From Falsiroseomonas frigidaquae (GTDB taxonomy: Bacteria > Pseudomonadota > Alphaproteobacteria > Acetobacterales > Acetobacteraceae), in contig NZ_JAAVTX010000002.1 of NCBI RefSeq assembly GCF_012163145.1, forward strand, positions 310,001 to 374,000: a stretch of DNA of 64,000 nucleotides, read 5' to 3'. Both the position numbers and the translations under genes were made by a program. Position 1 is the first letter of the stretch. Each line of letters begins with the position of its first letter. The notes beneath the pieces were generated by a model that made no database searches, was not told the DNA's origin, and worked only from the letters and a program-made list of their open reading frames with translations. Of the stretch, positions 36,449 to 46,215 are shown piece by piece.

Positions 36449-37170
36449 GTGACCCGCCCGCCGTCAGCGTCGTGAACGACGGCGGCACGTCCCCCCTGGT
36501 GCTGGTGTGCGAGCACGCCAGCAACCACATCCCGGCGCGGTACAACGCGCTGGGCCTGCCACCCGAGGAATTGCGTCGCCACATCGCCTGGGACATCGGC
36601 GCGGCGGCGCTGGCCGGGCGTCTTGCGGCGCTGCTGGATGCGCCGCTGTTCCTGTCCGGCTATTCGCGACTTCTGATCGACTGCAACCGCCCGCCCGGCG
36701 TGCCCAGCAGCATCCCGCTCCGCAGCGAGGCGACGGACATCCCGGGCAACCACGGCCTGACCGCGGCAGAGGTGGCGCAGCGCCAGGATGACTATTTCTG
36801 GCCCTTCCAGCATCGCATCGCGCGTTTCCTGGATGCGCGCCCGACACGCTTCCTGCTCGGCGTGCACAGCTTCACCCCGGTCTTCCGCGGCGTGCCGCGC
36901 CCCTGGCAGGCCGGCGTGCTGTATGGCGAGGCCACCGGCTTCGGCGCCGCGCTGATCGCGGGCCTGCGCCAGGACCCGGCGCTGACGGTGGGCGACAACG
37001 AGCCCTACAGGATCGAGCTGGCCGAGGACTACACCGTGCCGGTGCATGGCGATGCCCGCGGCATCCCGGCCGCATTGCTTGAGGTACGGCAGGACCTGCT
37101 GGCCGATCCGGCCGGGATCGAGGCCTGGGCGCGGCGCCTGGCGCCCATCCTGGACGCCGCGATCGGCTGA
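36445..37170 (+). CDS. N-formylglutamate amidohydrolase family protein
   Basis: The 241-residue frame begins at a TTG at 36445 that overlaps the upstream TGA (TTGAG), a translationally coupled, weak start. Family strings are [16 protein letters not shown] near the N-terminus, [35 protein letters not shown] and [18 protein letters not shown]-formylglutamate amidohydrolase (HutG-like) releases formate from N-formyl-L-glutamate in histidine breakdown, but no other hut genes are nearby and many stand-alone members act on other formyl or acyl substrates. Pairing with a transglutaminase-like protein is seen in the sequence; the joint role is unknown. Confidence 0.85.
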   Translation: MSDPPAVSVVNDGGTSPLVLVCEHASNHIPARYNALGLPPEELRRHIAWDIGAAALAGRLAALLDAPLFLSGYSRLLIDCNRPPGVPSSIPLRSEATDIPGNHGLTAAEVAQRQDDYFWPFQHRIARFLDARPTRFLLGVHSFTPVFRGVPRPWQAGVLYGEATGFGAALIAGLRQDPALTVGDNEPYRIELAEDYTVPVHGDARGIPAALLEVRQDLLADPAGIEAWARRLAPILDAAIG

Positions 37171-37193
37171 AACCGTCCGCCCGGACGGTTTGG
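37171..37193 (+). terminator. Intrinsic terminator after the N-formylglutamate amidohydrolase gene
   Basis: A perfect 9 bp stem aaccgtccg/cggacggtt with a 2-nt loop (cc) begins at the stop codon and is followed by a short T-run (ttt in ggtttgg). The tiny loop and short tail make it modest, but it lies exactly between an operon end and the groESL promoter. Confidence 0.6.
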
Positions 37194-37195
37194 CC

Positions 37196-37224
37196 TTGCA
37201 CCAAACCTCCGGCGGGCCGATATC
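37196..37224 (+). promoter_or_regulatory. Probable groESL promoter
   Basis: A -35 box ttgcac (37196-37201) and a -10 box gatatc (37219-37224) are 17 bp apart and immediately precede the CIRCE inverted repeat, so repressor bound there would cover the start site. Confidence 0.5.
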
Positions 37225-37225
37225 A

Positions 37226-37252
37226 CTGGCACTCCTCGGGGCCGAGTGCCAG
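37226..37252 (+). promoter_or_regulatory. CIRCE operator (HrcA-binding inverted repeat)
   Basis: The inverted repeat ctggcactc-N9-gagtgccag is the CIRCE element with its invariant core GCACTC-N9-GAGTGC and exact 9 bp spacer. HrcA repressor binds it to silence groESL without heat stress. It sits about 50 bp upstream of groES. No hrcA gene is in the window. Confidence 0.92.
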
Positions 37253-37304
37253 CCCGCGCGGCTGCCCCGATACGGGGCGCGACATCCCCCGAAAGAGCCC
37301 CATC

Positions 37305-37594
37305 ATGAGCTTCCGCCTCCTGCAGGACCGCGTCCTGCTGCGCCGCGTCGCGGCCGAGGAAAAGACCGCCGGCGGGATCATCATTCCCGACACCGCCCAG
37401 GAGAAGCCGCAGGAAGGCGAGATCGTCGCCGCCGGCCCGGGCGCGATCCACGCCAATGGCCACCTGGTGCCGCTCGACGTGAAGGCCGGCGACCGCGTGC
37501 TGTTCGGCAAATGGTCCGGCACCGAGGTCAAGATCGACGGGGAAGACCTGTTGATCCTGAAGGAATCAGACCTGCTGGGCGTCCTGAAGGCGTG

Positions 37595-37595
<1 letters not shown>
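37305..37595 (+). CDS. groES: Co-chaperonin GroES
   Basis: The 96-residue protein is full length. GroES is the heptameric lid of the GroEL folding chamber. Diagnostic segments are [10 protein letters not shown] at the N-terminus, the mobile loop [28 protein letters not shown] and [30 protein letters not shown] at the C-terminus. It is under CIRCE control and is followed by groEL after an unusually repeat-rich 153 bp spacer. Confidence 0.97.
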
Positions 37596-39350
<1,755 letters not shown>

Positions 39351-39355
39351 GGCAT

Positions 39356-39391
39356 CGGCCGCGCGGCGGGGGCGACCCCCTCGCGCGGCCG
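39356..39391 (+). terminator. Hairpin terminator after groEL
   Basis: Outer stem cggccgcg/cgcggccg and inner stem ggggg/ccccc around a 3-nt loop form a very stable hairpin just after the groEL stop. There is no U-tract, so termination may be assisted or the hairpin may protect the transcript end. Confidence 0.55.
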
Positions 39392-39543
39392 AAACGCTGA
39401 GGGCCATGCCGCCGGCCCGGGATCTCCCCCGGTGCCGGCACATGGCTTGCTGGCTGGCTGGACCATGAGCCATCCTCTATCGCTGAGGATGACACGGAAG
39501 CGCCCGACCGCAATCTCGAGCTGAGCTCGGCGGGACGAGTGGC

Positions 39544-40452
39544 TCACAGCCCCTCTGCCAGCAGCGCCCGCAGCCGCGGCGTGCAGAAATCCAGGAAGGC
39601 GGCGATGCGGCGCGGCGTGCGCTGACGGCCGAGATAAAGGGCGTGGAAGGCCTCGCTGTCCACCACCGCCTCGTCCAGCACGGTAACCAGCCGCCCGGCA
39701 CGGACATCGGCCCGCACGTGATACTCGGCAAGCCTTGCCAGGCCGAGGCCCAGCAAGGCGAGGTGCCGGACCGTCTCGCCATTATTGGCGAGGATCGGTC
39801 CCTGCACCTCCCGGTCCGTCAACCGGCCACCGGAGCGCAGCGGCCAGACGGCGGCAGCGCGGCGGAAGTTGAAGCCGAGGCAGTCATGCCGCGCCAGGTC
39901 GCCCGCCGCCAGCGGCACGCCGCGCGCCGCCAGGTAGGCGGGGGAGGCGACGATGCGACGGCGGACATCGCCCAGCTTCACCGCCAGCAGGCTCGAATCC
40001 CCCAGCGCCCCGGCGCGGAAAGCGATGTCGGCCTGCGCGGCATAAAGGTCCACGACCTCATCCGTCAGCGTCAGGTCGAGCCGGATGCGCGGGAAGGCCC
40101 GGGTGAAATCCGGCAGCAGCGGCAACAGCAGGTGCCGGCCGAAGGGAACCGAGACATTGATGCGGATGCTGCCGCTCGGCGCCGCCGCACCGCCGGCGAG
40201 TTCCGCATCCAGCGCCTCCAGCTCCCCCACCAGCGCTTCCGCCCGCTCCCGGTATAATTCGCCCTCCGGCGTCAGCCGCAACCGGCGGGTTGAGCGTTCG
40301 ACCAGGCGGATGCCGAGCCGCTGCTCGATGCGGGTGATCAGCTTGGCGGTGGAGGAGGCGGTGAGGCTCAGCTCGCGCCCCGCAGCGCTGAAGCTGCCGG
40401 TGGCGGCGACGCGCAGGAAGACCCGCATTTCCCAGGCCCGGTTGTCGCTCAT
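39544..40452 (-). CDS. LysR family transcriptional regulator
   Basis: The ATG at 40452 gives 302 residues. The N-terminal winged helix is clear (FLRVAATGSFSAAGRELSLTASSTAKLITRIEQRLGIRLVERSTRRLRLTPEG spans residues about 10-62), followed by a periplasmic-binding-like effector domain. An upstream ATG at 40560 would add 36 residues overlapping the divergent promoter region and is less likely. It is divergent from an MFS exporter gene across about 110 bp, the standard arrangement in which a LysR protein controls its neighbour and itself. The effector is unknown. Confidence 0.9.
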   Translation of the reverse strand: MSDNRAWEMRVFLRVAATGSFSAAGRELSLTASSTAKLITRIEQRLGIRLVERSTRRLRLTPEGELYRERAEALVGELEALDAELAGGAAAPSGSIRINVSVPFGRHLLLPLLPDFTRAFPRIRLDLTLTDEVVDLYAAQADIAFRAGALGDSSLLAVKLGDVRRRIVASPAYLAARGVPLAAGDLARHDCLGFNFRRAAAVWPLRSGGRLTDREVQGPILANNGETVRHLALLGLGLARLAEYHVRADVRAGRLVTVLDEAVVDSEAFHALYLGRQRTPRRIAAFLDFCTPRLRALLAEGL

Positions 40453-40562
40453 CCGCCGTACCTTGTCATTCAGGGACAGGATGATGCGACCGGCCGGCGT
40501 ATTCCGGAAGTCCGACGAGGGGCGCATCTGCCGCGCAACCTTTTTTCGCGGAGCTTCCACCC

Positions 40563-41765
40563 ATGTCGTCCTCCTCTTCCGTGTTGCCGGCGTGGCAAGC
40601 CATGCCCTTGGCGCTCTGGGCGCTGGCGATCAGCGCTTATGCCATCGGCACCACCGAATTCGTCATCGTCGGGCTGCTTCCCACCGTGGCCGCGGACCTC
40701 GCCGTGAGCCTGCCGGCGGCCGGTCTGATCGTCAGCGTCTATGCGCTGGGCGTCACCTTCGGCGCGCCGGTACTGACCGCGCTGGCCGGGCGGCTGCCGC
40801 GCAAGGCGCTGCTGCTCGGGCTGATGGGGCTGTTCGTCGCCGGCAACCTGGCCGCCGGGCTGAGCCCGACCTACGAGGCCCTGCTGGTCGCCCGCGTGCT
40901 GTCCGCCTTCGCGCATGGCGTGTTCTTCTCGGTCGGCGCGATCATCGCGGCGGATCTGGTGGCGCCGGACCGGCGGGCCTCGGCAATCGCCATGATGTTC
41001 TCGGGGCTGACCATCGCGCTGGTCACCGGCGTGCCGCTGGGCACCTGGATCGGCCAGCATTTCGGCTGGCGGGCGACCTTCCTGGCGGTGGCGCTACTCG
41101 GCGTGGTCGGCGCGGCGGGCATCGCGCTGCTGCTGCCGCGCAACATCGCGACGAAGCCGGCGGCGGGGCTCTGGGACCAGGCCAAGGTGCTGGCGCAGCC
41201 GCGGCTGCTGCTGGCCTTCGCCATCACCGCGCTGGGCTATGGCGGCACCTTCGTCGCCTTCACCTTCCTGTCGCCGATCCTGCAGGACATCACCGGCTTC
41301 GGGGAAGGCGCGGTCAGCCTGATCCTGGTGCTGTACGGGCTGGCCATCGCGGTGGGCAATGTGGTCGGCGGGCGCATGGCGAACCGCAACCCGATCGTCA
41401 CGCTGGCCTGGCTGTTCGGGCTGCAGGCGCTGGTGCTGCTGGCCTTCGCCTTCACCGCGCCGTTCCAGGTGCCGGCGCTGGTGACGCTGGCCGGCATGGG
41501 CGCGCTGGCCTTCGCCAATGTGCCGGGGCTGCAGCTCTACGTGGTGCAGCTGGCGCAGCGCCATGCGCCGGGGGCGGTGGATGTCGCCTCCGCGCTCAAC
41601 ATCGCGGCCTTCAACCTGGGGATCGCCATCGGCGCCTGGGCCGGCGGGCAGGTGGTGGCCTCCGCGCTCGGCCTGGGCGCCACGCCCTGGGTCGGCTCCA
41701 TCTTCGTCGCCGGCGCGCTGGGGCTGACGCTGGTGAGCGGCGCGCTGGACCGGCGCGCCGCCTGA
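40563..41765 (+). CDS. MFS transporter, DHA1/AraJ-like efflux family
   Basis: The 400-residue protein shows twelve probable membrane helices and the drug:H+ antiporter-1 pattern (LALWALAISAYAIGTTEFVIVGLLPTVA spans helix 1; motif A-like LAGRLPRKALL lies in the loop between helices 2 and 3). It resembles AraJ/YdhP-type exporters of sugars, arabinose derivatives or drugs. Divergent orientation from the LysR gene suggests inducible expression. Ligand cannot be inferred. A 9 bp-stem hairpin lies between its stop and the convergent ugd stop. Confidence 0.88.
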   Translation: MSSSSSVLPAWQAMPLALWALAISAYAIGTTEFVIVGLLPTVAADLAVSLPAAGLIVSVYALGVTFGAPVLTALAGRLPRKALLLGLMGLFVAGNLAAGLSPTYEALLVARVLSAFAHGVFFSVGAIIAADLVAPDRRASAIAMMFSGLTIALVTGVPLGTWIGQHFGWRATFLAVALLGVVGAAGIALLLPRNIATKPAAGLWDQAKVLAQPRLLLAFAITALGYGGTFVAFTFLSPILQDITGFGEGAVSLILVLYGLAIAVGNVVGGRMANRNPIVTLAWLFGLQALVLLAFAFTAPFQVPALVTLAGMGALAFANVPGLQLYVVQLAQRHAPGAVDVASALNIAAFNLGIAIGAWAGGQVVASALGLGATPWVGSIFVAGALGLTLVSGALDRRAA

Positions 41766-41776
41766 TGGATAGCCCG

Positions 41777-41802
41777 CGGCCGGCCTCGACTATGGCCGGC
41801 CG
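41777..41802. terminator. Bidirectional hairpin between convergent MFS and ugd genes
   Basis: A perfect 9 bp stem, cggccggcc with ggccggccg, closes an 8-nt loop. It overlaps the ugd stop codon and lies 11 bp after the MFS stop, a sensible place for a shared terminator, although flanking T-runs are absent. Confidence 0.5.
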
Positions 41803-43109
41803 ATGGACCGGTAGCTGAACCCGGCCTCGCGCATCGTCTGCGGCTCATAGACGTTGCGGAGATCCTCCAGCACCGTGCCGCGCATCGCCTTCTTCAGGGT
41901 CTGCGGCGACAGGGCGCGGAACTCGTTCCACTCCGTCAGCACCACCAGCGCATCGGCGCCGGCGGCCGCATCCAGCGCGCCGGTGGCATAGATCACGCCC
42001 TCCGGCAGCATGGCCTTGGCGTGGTCCATCGCCACCGGGTCATAGGCGCGCACCGTGGCGCCGGCCTCCACCAGCCGCGGCACCACCACCAGCGACGGCG
42101 CATCGCGCATGTCGTCGGTCTCCGGCTTGAAGGCCAGGCCGAGCACGGCGATGGTCTTGCCGGCGATGCTGCCGCCACAGGCCGCGATGATGCGGTCCGC
42201 CATCTGGCCCTTGCGGGCATCGTTGATGGCGATGGTCGTCTCGATCAGCGTCAGCGGGCTGTCGTAGTCGCGCGCCGTGCGGGCCACCGCCAGGGTGTCC
42301 TTCGGGAAGCAGGACCCGCCATAGCCTGGGCCGGGGTGCAGGAACTTGCGGCCGATGCGGCCATCCAGCCCGACGCCGCGGGCCACGTCATGCACATCGG
42401 CGCCGACCCGCTCACAGAGATCCGCGATCTCGTTGATGAAGGAGATCTTCATCGCCAGGAAGGCGTTCGCCGCATACTTCGTCAGCTCCGCCGTCTCCAG
42501 CGAGGTGTTGACGATCGGCGTCTCCATCAGGAACAGCGGGCGGTAGATCCGGCGCAGCAGCTCCCGCGCGCGTTCCCCCACCGGGCCGTCCTCGGTGCCG
42601 ACGACGACGCGGTCCGGCCGCATGAAGTCGCCGATGGCATTGCCCTCGCGCAGGAATTCCGGGTTCGAGGCGACCGAGATCTCCAGGTCCGGACGGATGC
42701 GGGAGACGATCTCCTTGATCTTGCGGCCGGTGCCGACCGGCACGGTGGATTTGGTCACCAGCACGATCGGCGCCTTGGCCGCACGCGCCACCTGCTCCGC
42801 GGCGGCAAAGACGTAGGACAGGTCCGCATGCCCGTCGCCGCGGCGGGAGGGGGTGCCAACGGCGAGGAACACCGCATCGGCGCCCTCCATCGCGGCATCC
42901 AGGCTGGTGCCGAATTCCAGGCGGCCGTCGCGGACATTATCCGCCACCAGCGCATCCAGCCCCGGCTCGTAGATCGGGATCCGGCCTTCCTTCAATGCCG
43001 TGATCTTGCTCGGCTCGGCATCGACCACATGAACCTGCATGCCGAATTCGGCGAAGCAGGCGCCAGACACCAGGCCGACATAGCCGGCCCCGATCATCGC
43101 AATCCGCAC
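41790..43109 (-). CDS. ugd: UDP-glucose 6-dehydrogenase
   Basis: The GTG at 43109, 6 nt after ggagt, gives 439 residues; the frame extends upstream but without a ribosome site. It oxidises UDP-glucose to UDP-glucuronate with two NAD. Motifs are the NAD fold MIGAGYVGLVSGACFAE, KYAANAFLAMKISFINE with the catalytic lysines, and the active-site cysteine in PGYGGSCFPKDT. UDP-glucuronate feeds exopolysaccharide, capsule or LPS sugars, but no other polysaccharide genes are adjacent. It is divergent from metW. Confidence 0.95.
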   Translation of the reverse strand: MRIAMIGAGYVGLVSGACFAEFGMQVHVVDAEPSKITALKEGRIPIYEPGLDALVADNVRDGRLEFGTSLDAAMEGADAVFLAVGTPSRRGDGHADLSYVFAAAEQVARAAKAPIVLVTKSTVPVGTGRKIKEIVSRIRPDLEISVASNPEFLREGNAIGDFMRPDRVVVGTEDGPVGERARELLRRIYRPLFLMETPIVNTSLETAELTKYAANAFLAMKISFINEIADLCERVGADVHDVARGVGLDGRIGRKFLHPGPGYGGSCFPKDTLAVARTARDYDSPLTLIETTIAINDARKGQMADRIIAACGGSIAGKTIAVLGLAFKPETDDMRDAPSLVVVPRLVEAGATVRAYDPVAMDHAKAMLPEGVIYATGALDAAAGADALVVLTEWNEFRALSPQTLKKAMRGTVLEDLRNVYEPQTMREAGFSYRSIGRP

Positions 43110-43269
43110 GCGCCACTCCGTTGCGTTGGGGAAGTGTCGTTTACCCGGTGCTCCCCCCTTGATCAAACCCTGCTGCGGCGCAGCATTGCGTGATGTCGCG
43201 GAGACCCCGGGGCAGCACATGCTGGACGTGGCGGCGCCCGGCGGCTAGACCGCCGCCGCCAGCCAACCG

Positions 43270-43920
43270 ATGGGGGTGCGCGTGCCGGACGCGGTGGAAG
43301 TGCGCTTCGTCGCCAAGAACATGCGGCTCGACCTCCGCCTGATCGCGGAGATGGTGCAGCCGGGCGCCCGGGTGCTCGATATCGGCTGCGGCGACGGCCT
43401 GCTGATCGATTACCTGACGCGCGAGAAGCGCGCCGATGCGCGCGGCATCGAGATCGACATGGCCGAGGCGACGGAGGCGGTGGCCGCCGGCCTGCCCGTG
43501 ATTCATGGCGACGCCGACAGCGACCTGGAATTCTACCCGGACGGCGCCTTCGACTACGTGGTGCTGTCGCGCACCCTGCAGGCCGTGGAGCGGCCGCGCG
43601 AAGTGCTGCGCCAGATGCTGCGGATCGGCGGACGCGCCATCGTCTCCTTCCCCAATTTCGGCCATTGGCAGCTGCGCATGCGCCTGCTGCTGTCCGGCCG
43701 GATGCCGGACAACGAGACCTGGGACCGCCCCTGGTACGAGACACCGAACATCCACCCCTGCACCATCCGGGACTTCTTCGAGTTGTGCCGGATGGAGGGG
43801 TATGTGGTGGAACGGTGGCTTGCGGTGGATGAGAAGGGGCTGCGCTCGCCCTGGAAGCGCTCGCCCTGGCTGGCCAATCTGTTCGGCGAACAGGCGCTGT
43901 TCCTGCTTCGCCGGCGCTGA
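43270..43920 (+). CDS. metW: Methionine biosynthesis protein MetW
   Basis: The 216-residue protein has a class I SAM-methyltransferase-like fold with RVLDIGCGDGLLIDYL as motif I, LSRTLQAVERPREVLRQMLRIG, FPNFGHWQLRMRLLLSGRMP and the MetW-typical ETPNIHPCTIRDFFELC. MetW works with the homoserine O-acetyl/succinyltransferase MetX in methionine synthesis. metX normally precedes metW, but here the upstream neighbour is ugd on the opposite strand, so metW is separated from it in this window. Confidence 0.93.
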   Translation: MGVRVPDAVEVRFVAKNMRLDLRLIAEMVQPGARVLDIGCGDGLLIDYLTREKRADARGIEIDMAEATEAVAAGLPVIHGDADSDLEFYPDGAFDYVVLSRTLQAVERPREVLRQMLRIGGRAIVSFPNFGHWQLRMRLLLSGRMPDNETWDRPWYETPNIHPCTIRDFFELCRMEGYVVERWLAVDEKGLRSPWKRSPWLANLFGEQALFLLRRR

Positions 43921-43972
43921 GGCCGCCTTACCCGGCGGCGTTTGCGCAGTATTCCGGCGCGCGGCCCACGCG

Positions 43973-44170
43973 TCAGTTCAGGCGCGTGCCCGCGGGCGCG
44001 CAGCTACCCGGCATCATCGCCGCGGCCAGCGCGGCATGGCGGGCCGCCGCATCCGCACCCAGGCGGCGACATTCGGCCTCGACATATTCCAGGATCAGTA
44101 CCAGGGCGCTGCGGTCCGTTGCTTCGGCATCGGCAGGCTTTTGCGTCGTGTCGGGCATTGGGGTGAACAT
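43973..44170 (-). CDS. Small hypothetical protein, 65 residues
   Basis: I do not recognise it. The ATG at 44170 has an excellent Shine-Dalgarno (ccggaggaccc, 4 nt spacing), unusual for a chance frame. The product is alanine-rich and helical (SALVLILEYVEAECRRLGADAAARHAALAAAM), with no signal sequence. It is convergent with metW and divergent from phaB. Confidence 0.45.
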   Translation of the reverse strand: MFTPMPDTTQKPADAEATDRSALVLILEYVEAECRRLGADAAARHAALAAAMMPGSCAPAGTRLN

Positions 44171-44462
44171 GGGTCCTCCGGCGGGCAGATCTTCTGGCCA
44201 GGCATCCAGTGGCGGGTATGCCTTAGGATCACGGGTGCGTGAAGTCTGAAAAAAGCACCTTGTAGTTCAACCCAAGGTAATGGCCGGCCACCCCGCGCAC
44301 CGGCCAGCGACGGGAATTGCACAGCCTCGCCCGGCGGGCGAGGATGAGGTCCGCGCCGGGCTGTGCGCGGCCCGCGCGGTCTCCCCGTTCGGTCCGGATT
44401 CAGCCGGTGCGGCAAGCGGCCGGGCGCATGATTCCGGCGCGGCGAACAGGAAGGAGTCCGGC

Positions 44463-45185
44463 ATGGCACGGGTGGCTTTGGTGACGGGTGGGCAGCGCGG
44501 CATCGGCGCGGCGATCAGCGAGGCCTTGCAGGCGGCGGGCCGGAAGGTCGTCGCCTCCTACGCAGGCAACGACGCCGCGGCGCAGGCCTTCACGGAACGG
44601 ACCGGCATCGCCTGCTACAAATTCGACGTCGGCGATTTCGAGGCCTGCGTCGCCTCGATCGCGAAGATCGAGGCGGATGTCGGCCCGATCGAGATCCTGG
44701 TGAACAATGCCGGCATCACCCGCGACGCCATGATGCGGAAGCTGACGCGGCAGATGTGGGACGAGGTGATCGATACCAACCTCGGCTCCTGCTACAACAT
44801 GTGCAAGGCGGTCTGGGACGGCATGTCGGCCCGGAAGTTCGGCCGCATCGTCAATATCGGCTCGATCAACGGCCAGGCTGGGCAGCTTGGCCAGGTGAAT
44901 TACGCCGCCGCCAAATCCGGCATCCACGGCTTCACCAAGGCCCTGGCGCTGGAAGGCGCCCGCAACCAGATCACGGTGAATGCGGTAGCGCCCGGCTATG
45001 TGGACACGGAGATGGTGCGCGCCGTGCCGCCGGACGTGCTGGAGAAGATCATCGCCCGCATTCCGCGCGGCCGCCTCGGCACCGCACAGGACATCGCCCG
45101 CGGCGTCGCCTTCCTCACCGCCGATGATGCGGATTTCGTCACCGGCTCGACGCTGTCCATCAATGGCGGCCAGCATATGTACTGA
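44463..45185 (+). CDS. phaB: Acetoacetyl-CoA reductase
   Basis: The ATG at 44463, after aggaaggag, gives 240 residues, the length of PhaB. It is a short-chain dehydrogenase with NADPH site GGQRGIGAAI, NNAGITRDAMMRKL, active-site NIGSINGQAGQLGQ and YAAAK, and the PHB-reductase-typical VAPGYVDTEMVRAVP. It reduces acetoacetyl-CoA to (R)-3-hydroxybutyryl-CoA, the monomer for polyhydroxybutyrate. It is about 9 kb away from phaA and phaC rather than in one operon with them. Confidence 0.93.
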   Translation: MARVALVTGGQRGIGAAISEALQAAGRKVVASYAGNDAAAQAFTERTGIACYKFDVGDFEACVASIAKIEADVGPIEILVNNAGITRDAMMRKLTRQMWDEVIDTNLGSCYNMCKAVWDGMSARKFGRIVNIGSINGQAGQLGQVNYAAAKSGIHGFTKALALEGARNQITVNAVAPGYVDTEMVRAVPPDVLEKIIARIPRGRLGTAQDIARGVAFLTADDADFVTGSTLSINGGQHMY

Positions 45186-45214
45186 CGGGATCGGAAGCAG
45201 GAGGAACGGGCGAC

Positions 45215-45853
45215 ATGACCACCGCGATCATCGCCTTCGACGGCACCGACCCGGACGCCCCGGCGCGCCGGGCGGCGGCGCGGGACGCGCATGTCGCCTT
45301 CATCTCGGCGGAGGCGGCCGCCGGCCGCCTGCTGCTCGGCCTGCCGCTGCATGACGAATCCGGGCGCAGCCTGGGTTCGCTGATGCTGGTGGCGGGCGAG
45401 GCGGCGGAGCGCGACGCCTATCTGGCGGCCGAGCCCTTCGCCACCAACGGCGTCTGGCAGCGCGTCGAGCCGCACCCCTTCCGCATTGCCGCCCTGCCCT
45501 ACCAGCCCTGGCCGGCGCCGGACCAGCCACCCCCCACCGGCCGCACCCACACGGTGCTGGTCGGCTGGGACGGTACCGATGCCGGGGCGGCGGATCGCCG
45601 GATGGCCGCCCGTCCGGCGCATTTCGCCCGGGTCCGGCCGATGGCCGAGGATGGCACGCTGCTGTTCGGCGGCGCGCTGCTGGACGAGGCCGGGCGCATG
45701 ACCGGGTCGCTGGCCGCGACCTGCCACACCAGCCACGCCGCGGCGCGCGCCTGGCTGGCGGAAGACCCCTATTCGACCGGTGATGTCTGGCGCGACATCA
45801 GCCTCTACGCCACCGCCTTCCGCGCCCTGCCCTACCCGCCCCTGCCACGCTGA
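45215..45853 (+). CDS. Tandem YciI-like domain protein
   Basis: The 212-residue protein holds two similar halves (about residues 3-95 and 112-205). Each has an R-x6-H-x10-GxLLxGxxLxDExGRxxGSL pattern and a later DPY/AEPF-type segment (AYLAAEPFATNGVW; AWLAEDPYSTGDVW) characteristic of YciI/YCII dimeric proteins. YciI domains are ferredoxin-like folds with a conserved histidine-aspartate pair suspected of enzymatic activity, function unknown. The internal duplication would let one chain form the usual dimer. It follows phaB by 29 bp with a strong Shine-Dalgarno (caggaggaac). Confidence 0.78.
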   Translation: MTTAIIAFDGTDPDAPARRAAARDAHVAFISAEAAAGRLLLGLPLHDESGRSLGSLMLVAGEAAERDAYLAAEPFATNGVWQRVEPHPFRIAALPYQPWPAPDQPPPTGRTHTVLVGWDGTDAGAADRRMAARPAHFARVRPMAEDGTLLFGGALLDEAGRMTGSLAATCHTSHAAARAWLAEDPYSTGDVWRDISLYATAFRALPYPPLPR

Positions 45854-45930
45854 CGTGCGGTCGCAGGCCGCCGGGGAACAGGGCGCGCCGCCAATCGTTG
45901 AGTCTGTCCTGGCAGAAGGGAGACCAGCGC

Positions 45931-46173
45931 ATGACCAGCAGCAAGCATCCGAAGAACGACGCGGAATGGGCCAAGGGCCCCGGCAAGGACGTGCCGCGGC
46001 CGCCCTCCGACCTCTCCGACAATCCGGGCATCGGCCAGTCCAAGGGCATCTACGGCCGCGGCACCAACCCGGAGGCGATCCGCGGCGAGACCACCTTCGA
46101 GGGTGACGTGATGAACGACACCAGCAGCACCGGCGCCGTCCCGCCCAGCCGGCAGGGCCGCACCAACCGCTGA
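45931..46173 (+). CDS. Small hypothetical hydrophilic protein, 80 residues
   Basis: The ATG at 45931 follows agaagggaga. The product is polar, probably disordered, rich in Gly, Pro, Asn and Ser (KGPGKDVPRPPSDLSDNPGI), with no membrane or signal segment. I do not recognise a family. It lies between the YciI-like gene and the EamA exporter on the same strand. Confidence 0.6.
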   Translation: MTSSKHPKNDAEWAKGPGKDVPRPPSDLSDNPGIGQSKGIYGRGTNPEAIRGETTFEGDVMNDTSSTGAVPPSRQGRTNR

Positions 46174-46215
46174 GGCACATCTAGGCTGTGGCGGGGGATG
46201 CTGTAGAAGCGCCCC

